From positions 47,251,167-47,315,166 of the forward strand of contig NC_041011.1 in the NCBI RefSeq assembly GCF_004193775.1: 64,000 nucleotides of DNA, given 5' to 3'. This stretch comes from Glycine soja. Lineage: Eukaryota; Streptophyta; Magnoliopsida; Fabales; Fabaceae. Both the position numbers and the translations under genes were made by a program. The notes beneath the pieces were generated by a model that was not told where the DNA came from, made no database searches, and saw nothing but the letters and a program-made list of their open reading frames with translations. Below, piece by piece: positions 12,896 to 24,800 of the stretch; the first letter of the stretch is position 1, and each line of letters opens with the position of its first letter.

Positions 12896-13745
12896 ATCGA
12901 AAATTAAAAAATACGATAAAAGTTTGGGTCAATATATTTTTTTTCTTTTCTAAATCACATATATAATTCTTTGAATAGAATCTCACACTAGTTAATTTTT
13001 TATAGTGGTCAATATAATTTTGTAATATAGTATATTGAGTTTTCTAAAAAAAACAATATATTAAATTTAATGTATAATAAAAAATATATAAAATTTAAAT
13101 TAATATTTTACAATGTATATTTTTAAATGATGATCCTATTTTATGGATTAAGGTGTCATTTCCCCCCCCCCTAAATTTTTGTAATATTTTTTTTATGTCC
13201 TTCTTATATCTTTGAATATTTTAGTATTCTTTTTATTTTAAAATAGTCAATTAAAATTTTTGAACTTTAAAATCTAATATCCTTATTTAATAGCTGAAAT
13301 AAGTAGGAATTTGTAATATTTGAGAAATCTAAAATCTAATTATCCTTCTTTAGAACATGAAACAAAAAATGTAGTTGAAAAATTTGTCTTTTATTTGCGT
13401 GAACGAGCCAAAGCTTAAGATTTGATCTTTTGATATTTTTACGAATTAGGGTTTATGATTGGATCTCCATCTTCACCAACCATCATCACCATTATCATGG
13501 TCACTATTGTCGTCACCATCTTGTTACTCTCATCGTTGTCATCACCATCATCATCATCTTCATCGTAATCAACATCAACGCTACCATCACATTATCATTG
13601 TTATTATTGTCATCACTGTCACCATTAATATTATTTTCATTATTTCACCACCACTTATCATTACCTAATTTTTGGGATTAAATTTGAGTGAAAATAAATT
13701 TGAAATGTGAAATTTATATGATGAAGAATAAAATAATCGATTAAG
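12896..13745. other. Spacer with a CAT/ATC-rich low-complexity tract
   Basis: AT-rich spacer between the NSR copies. At 13478-13670 runs of CAT, ATC and CAC triplets make two overlapping plus-strand frames that are rich in His or in Ile/Val. These reflect simple-sequence composition and are not a gene. A C9 run lies at about 13164. Confidence 0.6.
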
Positions 13746-13749
13746 TAAA

Positions 13750-14700
13750 CAATATAATCTATTATTTCGTGTCTTGTGACTTAGGATTTGCATAGGTACA
13801 CAAATAATTGGTTACCCAATTAAGATAATTGATTATCTCATAAAATAATCTCTTATCCCGTTTGTCGTGTTACTTGGGTAGCCTTATACCAGATAGCCTT
13901 ATAAACAAAATTGATTAAATCAAAGCATAATTGATTAACTCTATTTTTGCTCCAAAAAATCAAACTTGTAAGCACTTTTTCATAAGACTCTCCTATTTTT
14001 TTGAGATCTTTGTCCATAAAAGAGTTTTGAGCCAAGAAAGAGCCATTTTGAAGATTCATAACTGGAAATCAAGATTTCTTAACATGAAGAAACAACGCAT
14101 CATTCAAAAGGATGTTAGGAGGGTCTTCGTTGAAGAAATATGATAAATGTGTTGAATTTCTTCATATCAATTACTCTCAAGTGATATTACTCTTTTTTCT
14201 ATTTTTGTATTAATCTTTGAGTAGGGTCCTCAAAAGAGTTTATGTAGTAGGGTTCCACATGGGTAGTTTGATTCTTACAGAGTTCAAGAACTTGTTGCAT
14301 AAGTGTTTGTACATTCGTCTATTAAGTGTGTTTGTAATCATTGATTTATTTAATGGAATCTCATACTAGGGTTGTATGAAAAATCTGGATGTAAACCACA
14401 CGAGTGATTGAACTAGTATAAAATTTACTTGTACAATCTTTCTCTTCCCTTATCTCTTTGCATCTACAATTTTTTAAGCATATTTCTTACTATTGTCATA
14501 TTCATCTTTATTGTTGTGTATTAGCTATCTTCCATTAAATAATATAAAAAAAACAAATTAACTACAGCATCCATTAGAATCAATCTTTTGATTTCAAGAC
14601 CAAGTTTTATATGTAACTAAAATTGAAGGTATTCTTAACAAATCCAAGAAGATTTGAAAATAAGTTTTTGGTGATCCAATTCACTCCCTCTTAGATCCAG
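13750..14700 (+). mobile_element. Probable solo LTR between the NSR copies
   Basis: The stretch reads like the U3-R-U5 of a plant copia LTR. It has a TATA-like AGTATAAAATTTAC near 14417, a pyrimidine-rich CTTTCTCTTCCCTTATCTC after it, and near 14680 an end-like AATTCACTCCCTCTTAG resembling the AATTCACCCCCCTCTT tail of Maximus/SIRE-class LTRs. No coding domain flanks it and no target-site duplication was established. The ends are approximate. It lies right at the left edge of duplication unit B. Confidence 0.4.
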
Positions 14701-15731
14701 CCATTTCCTTTAACAATAAGTTAAAAAAATCATTATAAAAATAACCAAAGTACAATAGTTTGATAAAAAAAAATAATAATCAATATACCATATTCACAGT
14801 ACTTCCAAATTATAAAAATATTTTAAAACATTACGCAATGCAAAAGGAGATAAAACATACCAATCAAACCTAATTGAAGGCTCTAACAAGTCTTTCTTCG
14901 TTTAACCATGGAAGCTACCAATTTACACCATAATCTCTATGGAATAAATCAGAATTTTTTTAGCAGTTATTCCTACATTATTATGGCCGAGTTTGCTGAA
15001 ACTTTAAAAAATAACTTTAAAATAAACACTTTTTATATAAGTACTTTTTTAAGAAACAAATAAGATTTGTTTCTTAAAATAAACAGAATTTTTTTTAAGC
15101 AGAAACAGATTAAACAAGCACACTAAAAAAACAGAAAGCTACTTATTTCATTAAAATAAACACTTATTTCAACAAATAAATTTAAACAAACCGACCCTAC
15201 ATCTATCTAAGCAATGAAAGAAGCAATCTAGGTAGCACCATAAGGCCTAAAACTAACATTTGCACATATATGCCAAATGTCATCAAACACTAGTAATTCC
15301 CATGGCTCAATAAAACAGACTAAAGTTACAACAGCTCTTTCAAGCAAGGACACAACCAGTATAGCAGATATTATTGAAAATAAATAAAATAAAAAATATA
15401 ATAATTATACCTTTATTTGGCCAACAAAAAACAAACTCTAACTAGGTTCATTAAAAAATTATGAATATTTATACAACACAGTAAATTGACTAGGCCCATC
15501 CCAAAAATCTCCATGTTAGATTTGTTCAAATTCAATTGTAGTTTGATCTCAGCCTGTTAAAATAGTATGTGCACCTCACGAGCTCTATAATTAGGATCGT
15601 AGCCAGGAGGGAGACTAAATTTGCTTGTGGTGAACATTGATTTGTGAATATTCTCACCCCAGAATCGTATGGATAAAGGAATACAAGTCATTGTAACAAG
15701 CATAAAACCTAAATGCTTTGGGTGAACGACC

Positions 15732-18700
15732 TCACCTCTTGCCACGAAGTCCAGGTCCAGATCTGGGACCAGGAAACCGAGAAAACTGAAGCCGCAAGTG
15801 ACTAGACTCGGGATTCAGTTCATCAACTTTATAACCTGCACCATCCAATCACAATATCAGCAAAACTATGAAATTTGGGTACATAATTATGTGAAAAATC
15901 ATTAACCACTGAGTTCAATTCCTACATACTGGGTGACTTAGAAGTAAGAAGAACCCAAAGAACACAGCCATTAGCTTGCAGACATAACTTAGATCAAGTT
16001 TCTTGTTTCTTTAAACCATTAAGTTCTTCATTGAAATAATGGCATCTAAATGTCATCATTTAATTGAAGAACTTGATGGCAAGGATTTAAGAAACTTTCA
16101 ACTAAATTTTGTCCTTAGCTTGGTGACCACAGATACAGCTGATGGTGATATAAAAGAATATTCATTATACTGGTGAAAGTGAGGGTGATATAGCAGATAA
16201 TGGCATACCATTAGAGAACAGGAATACATTTCTAGAGTTCATCATTAGTACTGCAAAGGCAGACACACTAGACACCAGGATGACAATGATAATAATGATG
16301 ACGATAACAATGATATTGGTAGTTAATAGAACAGATATATTAGTATGTGTTCATTTTATGTACTTCAGAATGACAGGATGACAAATGGAAACATGGAAGT
16401 TGGCACTTGGCACTTATTTCTCACGTGTTCACCACTTCAGTTACTATGACGTAACAGTTTGAATAAGCCTTTAAATCACAGACAACTTACATATAGATAT
16501 TCAGTGTAACAGTGATTTACCACTTTCCAAGTTTAAAACCTTTTGGTCCAAAAGAAATATAGAATATTGAGTAATTTCATGAGTTGGATAAGCATATCAT
16601 ACTTTTCTACAATTTTACTGCAACTTATAAATGTTTTTCCCTCAGTATGATTCAAAATTATAACAAGACATCCAAAAAATTAATGACAACTTAATAACCA
16701 CATCTTGGTTCAGAAGGCCAAAAACCCAAGGGAATTCTTCAATTTTCAGAACCTTCATCAAGTAACCCTTGTGCTGAGATGATTTCCAATTTCCTATTAT
16801 ATGACTATCACAACAAAAACATGAAATTAATTTCCTTTGATCACAGAAGGCAACAAGAAGTGATACCTTGCAATGCACTCAGAGCAGTAGCGGCACAGGC
16901 CGGATTTGCAAAATCCACAAAACAAAGGATTAGAGGATCTCCGCCACGCTGCAACAAGCATGCATTTCAGCATAAAGAGTAAGGAACTTTCAACCAAGAA
17001 ACAGAACAACGATAAACCAAGTTAAAAGAGGACAAACAGATAACTGCTACAAACAGTAAACTTACATGTTTGGATTCTTTGCTCACAAGTCTTACTTCTC
17101 TATATCCAACGAAAGGGCGAAAAATATCTAAAAATGACATTAAGGACAAGACAGTTGAAAGTATGACGATACAATTCCCATACAGTATCTGAGAACAAAA
17201 TAGGTAATTTAATATAAATGAAGTGACAAGATAGTTGGAAGTATCAATATAAAATTCCTATCCAGTATCTGAGAACAAAAAGGATGCGAGCTACTTCCCG
17301 TCTCGTGCTGCCAGATGGGAGACCTTCAACGTATAAAGTACTTGAAGCATCTGGGGGTAGAGGTAGAGTCTCAGGTCCAGGCATGGAAGCTGCATCTACT
17401 GGTAACTGACTGGCATAATTGACATTACGTCCATTTCGTGAAAGATCATGACCACCACCAGGATGCCCCGTGACAGCAGGATCAGTTAGTGAATGATGTG
17501 GCAATCCACCAACACCCCTTCCCAATCCAACACTGCTAATTGCACTGGCTTCCCCAGAATTAAACGAAGTAAGCTGCTTCATAACAAAAAAAGTAAGTTT
17601 TCAGCAAACAAGCTGTGAAAGCACATCCTCACACATATAATGTAAATAAGACAGGTTAAGATGTTACCCCAGCGCTTTGAAGGTAGCGGTCATAAGCAGA
17701 TCCAAGTGTTTTAGTGTCCTTTAGAATTCGGTGACCAGTATGGTCATCATTTCGAGCAATATAATTATGCATCTCATTGCCCCCTGAAGTCAGACCAGAA
17801 GGTGACATATCTGCAATGTAACAGAATCTAGTCTTACAACTTCTCTAGTAAAAAAATTGAAGCTGAAAATACATATCTATATTATAGAAGTTTTGCCATA
17901 TGCAATGTCATCCCTACAATGCTAATCACTGACTGACTATATATAAAATACATCTAACAAATGTGCCAGATGCTAGCAAAACACAGGTAACTAAACAACA
18001 CATTCTCCATAACGCAAAGTGTTCATAATAATATAAAGAGCAGGGTGCACTCACCCAAACACGCTTGTTGACACTTGATACCTATCAAATTATCAGTTCA
18101 TGCCAAGTAGCAAAAACAGTAAACCATTGTTTCTAGACTAGTTGTATTAGAGTAGCTACTAAAAAATTGTAGTGACTGGACTCAGTTAACAGACTTGTGC
18201 TTTTACAGCTCTAAGTAGCTATACAGTTAGTATTCTCAAACATGTGTATCACTGATCTTCCTTACAACATAAGTCAATTCTTTTAGTTAGCTTTTAATAT
18301 CACGACACATAATTTCTCTAATAATTGATAAATATTCATTCTCTCACATTCCTGGCAGATCTGAGAAACTCCAGAATTATTTTCTTTTGCACATGTGCTA
18401 AGGCATGTCAACTCAGATCTAAACTCAAACAAGAAGAATTATGATAGGATCAATCTCATGGACTTCTAATTATTACAACACTTCTGTGCCCTCAATAAAC
18501 AGCAGAACGGCTTACAGAACAGCTTACGGCGCACAATATTGAAGCCTAGATGCTTGTTCAAGAAGCATGAATTGATAAGCATCAGCAATCTTCTCTTTTG
18601 AATGTAGCTCAAGCTTTTCTAAAACAGAATGCTGCAGCATCAAGCATACAACCATCTGCACCAACTTGCCTTGTCACCTCATCTGCCACATGGTCCCCAT

Positions 18701-21052
18701 GTAAATCAAGTCAGCAGTTCTCACCATCGCTTGGATATGGTGGTAAATAGAGTTTGCTTTACACTAAGTCCTATGGATTCTCTTAAAGTGTCGGTCACAA
18801 ACTCAGTAGGCTCATTTTAAGAGGCAGCTGTAGTGAATCAGGTAATGTAAATGGTCACGGAGGGCCTGGTTGTTGATGCTCAGTTTCTTGTCAATTATGT
18901 CAAAAGGTTAGGTCATGATGCCATGACTTGCTATCATCTATTTGATCATAACTTGGCGCCTCAACGGCTCAACCAGCCTATTTAGTTCTGAATCCAGTAC
19001 AAGCCTATTTACTTTCACACAACCACCACTACAATAGTACAATTCACCTACTCTTGGTCTCCATGCTGCACCCACTTTTGGGAACACTTCTACTCCACTT
19101 TATACTCAGCAACAAGCAGTGTTATCACATGACGGTTATGGTGGCGCGCCATAATGGCATTACGAAGGTGTAACAGTGGCCTCCACAATCCGTTAAGCGC
19201 TATTCTAGCTCATATAACGGCGTCCGCCATTTGGGCTATGGCGCTTTGCATGGCCATAACGACATGGCGGTTCACGGTGGGCATGGCAGATGTGGTGGGT
19301 TTCCTCTGTTTTTTTTGAAAATTTTGAGCTCAGGCTGGCCCATTAGAAACAACCTGACTCGAAACACAACTGTTACTCTAAGTTGAACCCTTCCCTCTAC
19401 GAGTACAAATCTTTTCTCACACTCACTTGAACCCTAGCAGCACAAAACCTTCCTTATGTGCGAACCCTCCGGCAACCCACTTTGTCCTGCGATGTTCTCT
19501 ACTCTGATGACTCTCTCCGCTCCAACATACTCTGGTTTTTATCTTTCGTTTTTCTATTTCTTTTTTTCTTGAACTTTTTCTCTCTCCTTTTCTCCTCTTT
19601 TCAAATGTTCTTTACTGTTTATTATGTTTGTTTATGTTGGTGCTGAAATTCCCTTTTTCAGAATTGTCCTCTGTTCTGTTTTTTTTTTAAAATTTCAGAG
19701 TTTTAGTTCTGTTCTTTTCAGAATTATTATTTGTTTGTAGTCCGGAGGTTTTCTTATAAAACCCCTATTCCAATTATTTTTCAGTTATAGGATAATATTA
19801 GGGCATATGTTTTTGAACCTGATATATACCCGAATTTTGCATTTGGTTCCTAATAAATTTTTCCTTTGAGATGGGTCCCAAATATTTGAAAAATTTTGTG
19901 TGAGGTCTTTGCCGTTAGAAGGGATCCATTAACTGTTGATGTGACCGTTAACTCGACACGTCAACAAGCTACTTGTGATGCCATGTCAGATTAAGAATGA
20001 CATGTAAGCTAACCACGTGTCAAACGCTATCACACACCAACCTAATCCCCAATCGCGTGTTGTGGAACATGATAGCAGTGTGGTGCCACGAGCGGAGAAT
20101 CCCCTTCAAAGCAGAAAGGGTTACAGGGAAACACAACGGTGGAGTTACCATCAAAGCCGCATTATAAACCACGTGAATGACAGTTTTGTTTTTGGTCAGC
20201 AAGCTCAAGGGAAATGGAAAGGAAAATAATGATAATGTTAACATTCCTTTGAGTGTGGAAGACACAAACAGCATCGTGTACGAGCTTTGGGGATTGGCAA
20301 AGACAAATTAGGATAGCTGAGCCTGTATAGCTGAAGTGGGAGCGATTCTGCTATTGGTTCAGTTCCTTAATGCAGAGGAGAATCCGAGCTTGCATGTTAA
20401 CACCGTGACGACAAATGGGGGTGTCCATGGCAGCGATGCTGGAGGAGGGGCTGACGATTCTAGAGGCGGTGGTGACTGGTGAAGAGGGGTGGTGGTGGTG
20501 GTGGCGTATGCCGAGATTAAGAGGCTGGGAGTGGTGTTGAGGGAGGGGTCAGAGAGGGCAAGGAAGAGGGGGAATGGTGCTGCTCTGAAAAGGTCCGTTT
20601 TTGAGATTGGAAACACAGACCCATTGGCACAGTTGAGGAATCCCTGAAACCAAAATCATATTTTGACAATAGGGTTTAGATGGGCATGTGTCAATGTGTT
20701 CTTATGCAAGAGGATTTTGAGTGCATAAGAGATCTAGTGTTTAAGTTGATTCAGGGTCTGAAAAGCGACTGCAGCCAATTCATGGCGAAACACAAGGGTC
20801 TGAAGTCGACACTACTGCCATGGTTGCTTCCTCAACTTGCCGATGTGTCGAGTTAACGACTACATCAGCAGTTAATGGATCTCTTCTGAGGACAGAGACC
20901 TCGCACAAAACTTTTGAAATATTAGGGATCTATCTCAAAGGAAAAATTTAGTAGGGACCAAATGCAAAATTCAAGTATATATCAGGAATAAAAACATAGT
21001 TAAGCGTAATATTAGGGACAGCTATAAGCACTCAAAACCAAAGCAATGATGC

Positions 21053-21130
<78 letters not shown>

Positions 21131-21556
21131 ATCTTTGTCGTTTTTGTTCCGGTTTTTATATATATAATTTTTGTTGTCCGCCATGGCGTGTTGTTTGGGA
21201 ACCTTTTGCATTCCTCATTTACTACAATCAATACCACTTTTCTTGAGCTGGTTTTTAATGATCAATGGGCACTGCTCCCATAGTCTCTAATATAGAATTT
21301 AGGTGGCAAGGATAAAGAAACAGAGAGAAGAATAACATAACAGAGAGATAAGAGAAACAAAGATCAGAGAACCTACCTTTGAAATTCTAAATAGTAGTAG
21401 TCGCCTTAGGGTGTTTTTGGATGGTCGGAAAATGTGAAAGAATGGCGTTATGAAGAGAAAGAGTGAAAAGAACGAACCGTATTCAGTACGAGGTCGCTTG
21501 AGCATGGCGGAAGGAGGGAGAAACGACTGCTGTCGATTCCAGGAACCGTCCGTCAT
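15732..21556 (-). CDS. NSR: NSR/MtRBP1-type RRM RNA-binding protein, copy B
   Basis: Paralogue of copy A with the same six-exon layout and predicted 252 aa: 21478-21556, 17668-17810, 17288-17576, 17066-17127, 16867-16948 and 15732-15835. It begins MTDGSWNRQQSFLPPSAML and ends SRFPGPRSGPGLRGKR. The RRM, with LYVEGL and LILCFVDF, is intact in the spliced model. No stop or frameshift was seen in any exon. The oddity is intron 3: its U12 donor reads GCATCCTTT where copy A has GTATCCTTT. If the intron were retained, the frame would end about 14 codons later and cut the RRM after its first strand and helix. Whether the copy is fully functional therefore depends on splicing at a GC donor. Intron 1 (about 3.7 kb) carries several transposon insertions. 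Confidence 0.88.
17128..17287 (-). other. U12-type intron with GC donor, NSR copy B intron 3
   Basis: The 160-bp intron starts GCATCCTTT (from 17287 downward). It is identical to the U12 donor consensus except for C at position +2. The branch site reads GTCCTTAAT (17139-17147 on the plus map), one mismatch from consensus, followed 11 nt later by the AG. The reading phase across the junction is the same as in copy A. Confidence 0.85.
18125..19135 (+). mobile_element. Copia relic in NSR-B intron 1, shared with copy A
   Basis: Collinear with the copia relic of copy A. The LTR-like part is 18125-18345. The gag knuckle remnant lies at 18889-18931: CQLC is readable, then an extra base shifts the frame before GHDAMTC. 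The primer-binding site and gag start are deleted here. Presence at the same place in both introns means that the insertion preceded the tandem duplication. Confidence 0.65.
19115..19300. repeat. GC-rich repeat island, possibly a DNA-transposon end
   Basis: An island of GC-rich sequence with repeated GGCGC, ATGGCG and CGCCAT words begins at CAGTGTTATCACATG. A related GTCCGCCATGGCGTG lies at about 21175, beyond the inverted-repeat element and the TA tract. The two could be the ends of one older hAT-like insertion into which the others nested. This is tentative: no target-site duplication was defined. Confidence 0.3.
19791..21018. mobile_element. 1.2-kb non-autonomous element with long terminal inverted repeats (MULE-like)
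   Basis: The first ~179 bp (19791-19969) match, in inverted orientation, the last ~186 bp (20833-21018). Shared words include TTTTGCATTTGGT, AAATTTTTCCTTTGAGAT, GATCCATTAACTG and GTTAACTCGACAC. The flanks CAGTTATAG (19782-19790) and CAGCTATAA (21019-21027) are a plausible 9-bp target-site duplication with two changes. Long inverted repeats and a 9-bp duplication are typical of Mutator-like elements. No transposase is present. The interior is GC-richer and has gene-like fragments of unknown origin, which would fit a Pack-MULE that captured host sequence. Confidence 0.75.
20000..20650. other. Interior of the MULE-like element, possible captured gene fragments
   Basis: This interior contrasts in composition with its surroundings. 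It contains a GGT-rich tract (20465-20515) and open frames in several directions (20017-20229 plus, 20020-20274 minus, 20359-20616 minus). A frame around 20515-20600 reads LREGSERARKRG, which vaguely recalls armadillo-type U-box proteins, but stops and shifts interrupt it. I do not recognise a source gene with confidence. Confidence 0.3.
21057..21127. repeat. (TA)n microsatellite, about 71 bp
   Basis: An uninterrupted TA dinucleotide run of about 35 units just outside the MULE-like element in intron 1 of NSR copy B. The YIYIYI open frames on both strands here are artefacts of it. It is likely polymorphic in length. Confidence 0.97.
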
Positions 21557-21619
21557 GGCGAGACAGAAGATCAAGTTATGGTTATGGTGATTGATTGGTG
21601 AAGATGAAGATTCAATCAC

Positions 21620-21672
21620 AAACCCTAATTCACAAAACACCAAACCCTAATTCACAAAACACCAAACCCTAA
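21620..21672. promoter_or_regulatory. Three telo-boxes in a 22-bp tandem repeat upstream of NSR copy B
   Basis: AAACCCTAA occurs at 21620, 21642 and 21664. The first two lie in a perfect 22-bp direct repeat (AAACCCTAATTCACAAAACA plus CC). Copy A has two motifs and no such perfect repeat, so copy B gained a motif by local duplication. They sit about 65-115 bp upstream of the start codon. Confidence 0.6.
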
Positions 21673-21829
21673 GCATTGGCCCGTTTCTGAAAAGAAAAAA
21701 AAGAAGACAAAATTTACAACCCCACCCCACTCTTTCCATTCTTTTTTTTTTAAAATAGTACGGATGGGTTGGGGCACGTTTTTCTTTCTCCTTATTCGAC
21801 CCAAAAATTATGATTAGGTTAGCTATTTT

Positions 21830-24800
21830 ATGAGTTAAGATTGCATGAATATTGTTTTTTTTAATATAATATATCAATTTAATATTATATATATTTAAAT
21901 AAAAATATATTTTATAATATATATATATATATATATTAAATTAAAAGTAATTATATTATATTCTTCTTGTATTTTTAAATGCTTTAGCCTTTTTTCGGTT
22001 TAAACAGTTGATACTTTAAAATTTTGTAATTTAATTAATTTATTTTTCTCGATTATAACCTATTAGCTACTGGGGAAAATGTTAAAAATATATTACTTTC
22101 TAACACACTTTTTAAAATATATTCTTTATGTTCTATTGAAATTTAAACATGAACTAAATACAAAAATGAAAAGGGGGAAGGAAAAGAAAAGAGAAATGAA
22201 AAGGAGGAGGTTAGGGGAGGTGGGTGGGTTAGTGAAATCAGAAAAGGAATGGTGGGAGGAGGGGAAGGGGTTGGGGTAGTAGAGTAATTTTAGGGTATTT
22301 TAAAAGCAGGGGATGATAATGGCAAGACAAGAGGTGCCAATAACAATGGTCGGTTTCTTTTCATAAAAAAATTCTGGCCACATTAACTTTCTATTAGAAG
22401 CCCAAATTGTGCTTCAAGGTACAACAGCAACATACAGAGAAAACCCAAGTTTTGGCTGCTTCCACTTCTCATTTATCGTCAAGGGTGAGGGGATGACCAG
22501 ACAAGTTGGAAGAATCATTCAATCAAGAAGAAACTTGTTCAAACTTTAAGGGTATGGTTTATTTAGGAAAATAGTGAAAAGTGAAAGAAAATAAAACGTA
22601 AGGAAGGAAAAAGAGCAAAAAATAGATGATTAAAGATTTTCGTTACCTTATAATGGTATTATCCCTTTACCATAAAATTTGAATTTCTATCTATGGCCAC
22701 TGGTCACAATTATGTTGAAGAAAAAGCATTCACAAATTGTCGGTTGCAACAGGAGCTTACAGAATGTGGTTTGCGTGTATCTGTTTTTTTCCCCCTCTTT
22801 AACTGAAGATAACTTGTGTGTTTTCACACGGGTACGGTCAACGAACTGGGAGAAAAAAACACAAGAGTCATAAAAGTTTTGCATGCCCTCATACAAAGCT
22901 TAATAGAACAATATGATATTGATCGACAAAACTACTTTTCAATGGCCATGATTTTCATCTTATCTCCTCACATGCTCTTATACCAATTATATTCCCATTA
23001 CTTTTTTTATTGTCATATTAATTATCCTATACTTAGTACTAGCATATTGTTTGTGTGGTTCTGGAAAGTGGAAACTATTACATTACTTTCATAAATCAAT
23101 ATATAGTGCAAATTATTGTGAAATGTGTTGGAAAAGTGACATGCCGAGGAGAGGAGACTATAGACTTTTTGAGGAATATGCAGTTATGCCATATGTAAAA
23201 CACCAAAAAATTATGGGAAGAAACAAACAACTGACATTTTTTACCAGAGAAATATAAATGAATAACAGGGAAAGAAAAATTCCCAGTACCCTTTTTTTTA
23301 TTTTTCTATCTTCTTTTGGATGGAATATATTCTCCATTATTATTAATGTAACTACAGTACTTTCTTTTGATTCCGGAGCACTGGCTTAGGTCAGTAGAAG
23401 ATTCAAGATAGGATCATTATTCAATTGAGTATAACTGTAGTTCCAATTTGTACCCCCAATACAAAAAAGTATGTAGTATAGTTCCAATGTTTTGTTCTTT
23501 TCTTTACTTCAGTAATGGGCTTAGAAAGTTTTCAATCCTCGTTTGCCTCGGAACTAAAGGGAAAGAACAAAACTAAAAACTCAAACAAGAAAAGGAAGTG
23601 TAAAAAAAAATGGTAGTCTTATAAGTTTTTAATATTTATTTTTGTATTTGGTAGAATAATTAAATTATATGTGCAAATAAACTTATACCATATTATATAA
23701 ATCTTACAATAAAGGAGGATTACGGAAAATATAAAACTTGATGCGTAAGATAATATGTAAAGCTACTTTGCAAACCCCCTCCCCCACCCAAAAGAAAATT
23801 ATGAATACAAATATTATTTTTAGACACCCAAATGCTATTCAACATCTACTGTGAGAAAATATATATATAAATTATTGAAATAGTCATAAAATCTCACATC
23901 ACTCAAAATTTAAAATCAATATTATTTATAAATATTCTCTTTCTTCTCAACTCACCAAAACACTTTTTATAAGAATAAAATTATAGTATTATCAAATATT
24001 TAAGTAGACAATATCTCATATATAATTTTAATTAATAGTGCTTTTGGATTTGAACTCAAAACATAAATAAAAAAGAGATATATGTGTTGGCGTGTTTAAA
24101 AAAATTGGGGTGTATAAAAATCTCTTATGAACATGTGTATTGTTGGCAACAATAATTATCTAATACATACTCTCTTAAAACTTTGTTACGATTAATACTG
24201 TCTTTACAGGCACTCTAACTTGTCCCCGACCACATAAGTGTCTAAACTTTTTGCCCAACTTTGTTTGAGTTGTTCTTTCTCCTATGAGCTAGCATAGAGC
24301 ATTCTTTACGAGCACTGATTACAACAAAATTCATCAATCTGTCCCTAATTTCTGTCTCTGTTTCCACACAGAACGTGGGTCCAACTTTATCCGTCTCTTC
24401 TCTTATTTTTGTGCATTCCATGGGGCCCCTTAACTTCATTGTCCAACTTTTATTATGGTCTAAGAAATTAAACCCAAAAATACTTTTGCCTACCCTATTC
24501 ATGCAGCACTCGCCACATTCATCAATGTACTCTTGTACATGTGTACACTGACACTAGGCGCGTTTCCATTTAAGATAAGTAACCTTATTTGTATATATCA
24601 CTTTGAGAAAACCAGTAACCAAATTAGATAATCTTTTTCTTTTTTTCTTAAAGGCAACCATTTTTTTACACATAAATTACTTTATTTTGACTAGTTGAAA
24701 AACAATACTTCATGCCTTGTGCTTAAATTGTTTTTTTTTCTTTTAAGTTAGATGTAATAATAATAACTATCATGTTGACAAGTTGTTAGAAAACAATTAC

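Larger units (their letters stand above)
14735..21815. repeat. Tandem duplication unit B (NSR gene copy B)
   Basis: Second copy of the segment at 6735-12895. It has the same gene, orientation, exon structure and intronic copia relic. It differs by loss of about 400 bp of the relic (the region equal to about 10060-10450) and by gain of a 1.2-kb inverted-repeat element, a TA microsatellite and GC-rich sequence in intron 1. Confidence 0.85.

Noticed and set aside
13430..13681. His-rich and Ile/Val-rich frames
   Set aside because: Translation of a CAT/ATC simple-sequence tract in different frames; no start context or family likeness.
21046..21246. YIYIYI open frames on both strands
   Set aside because: Direct translation of the TA microsatellite.
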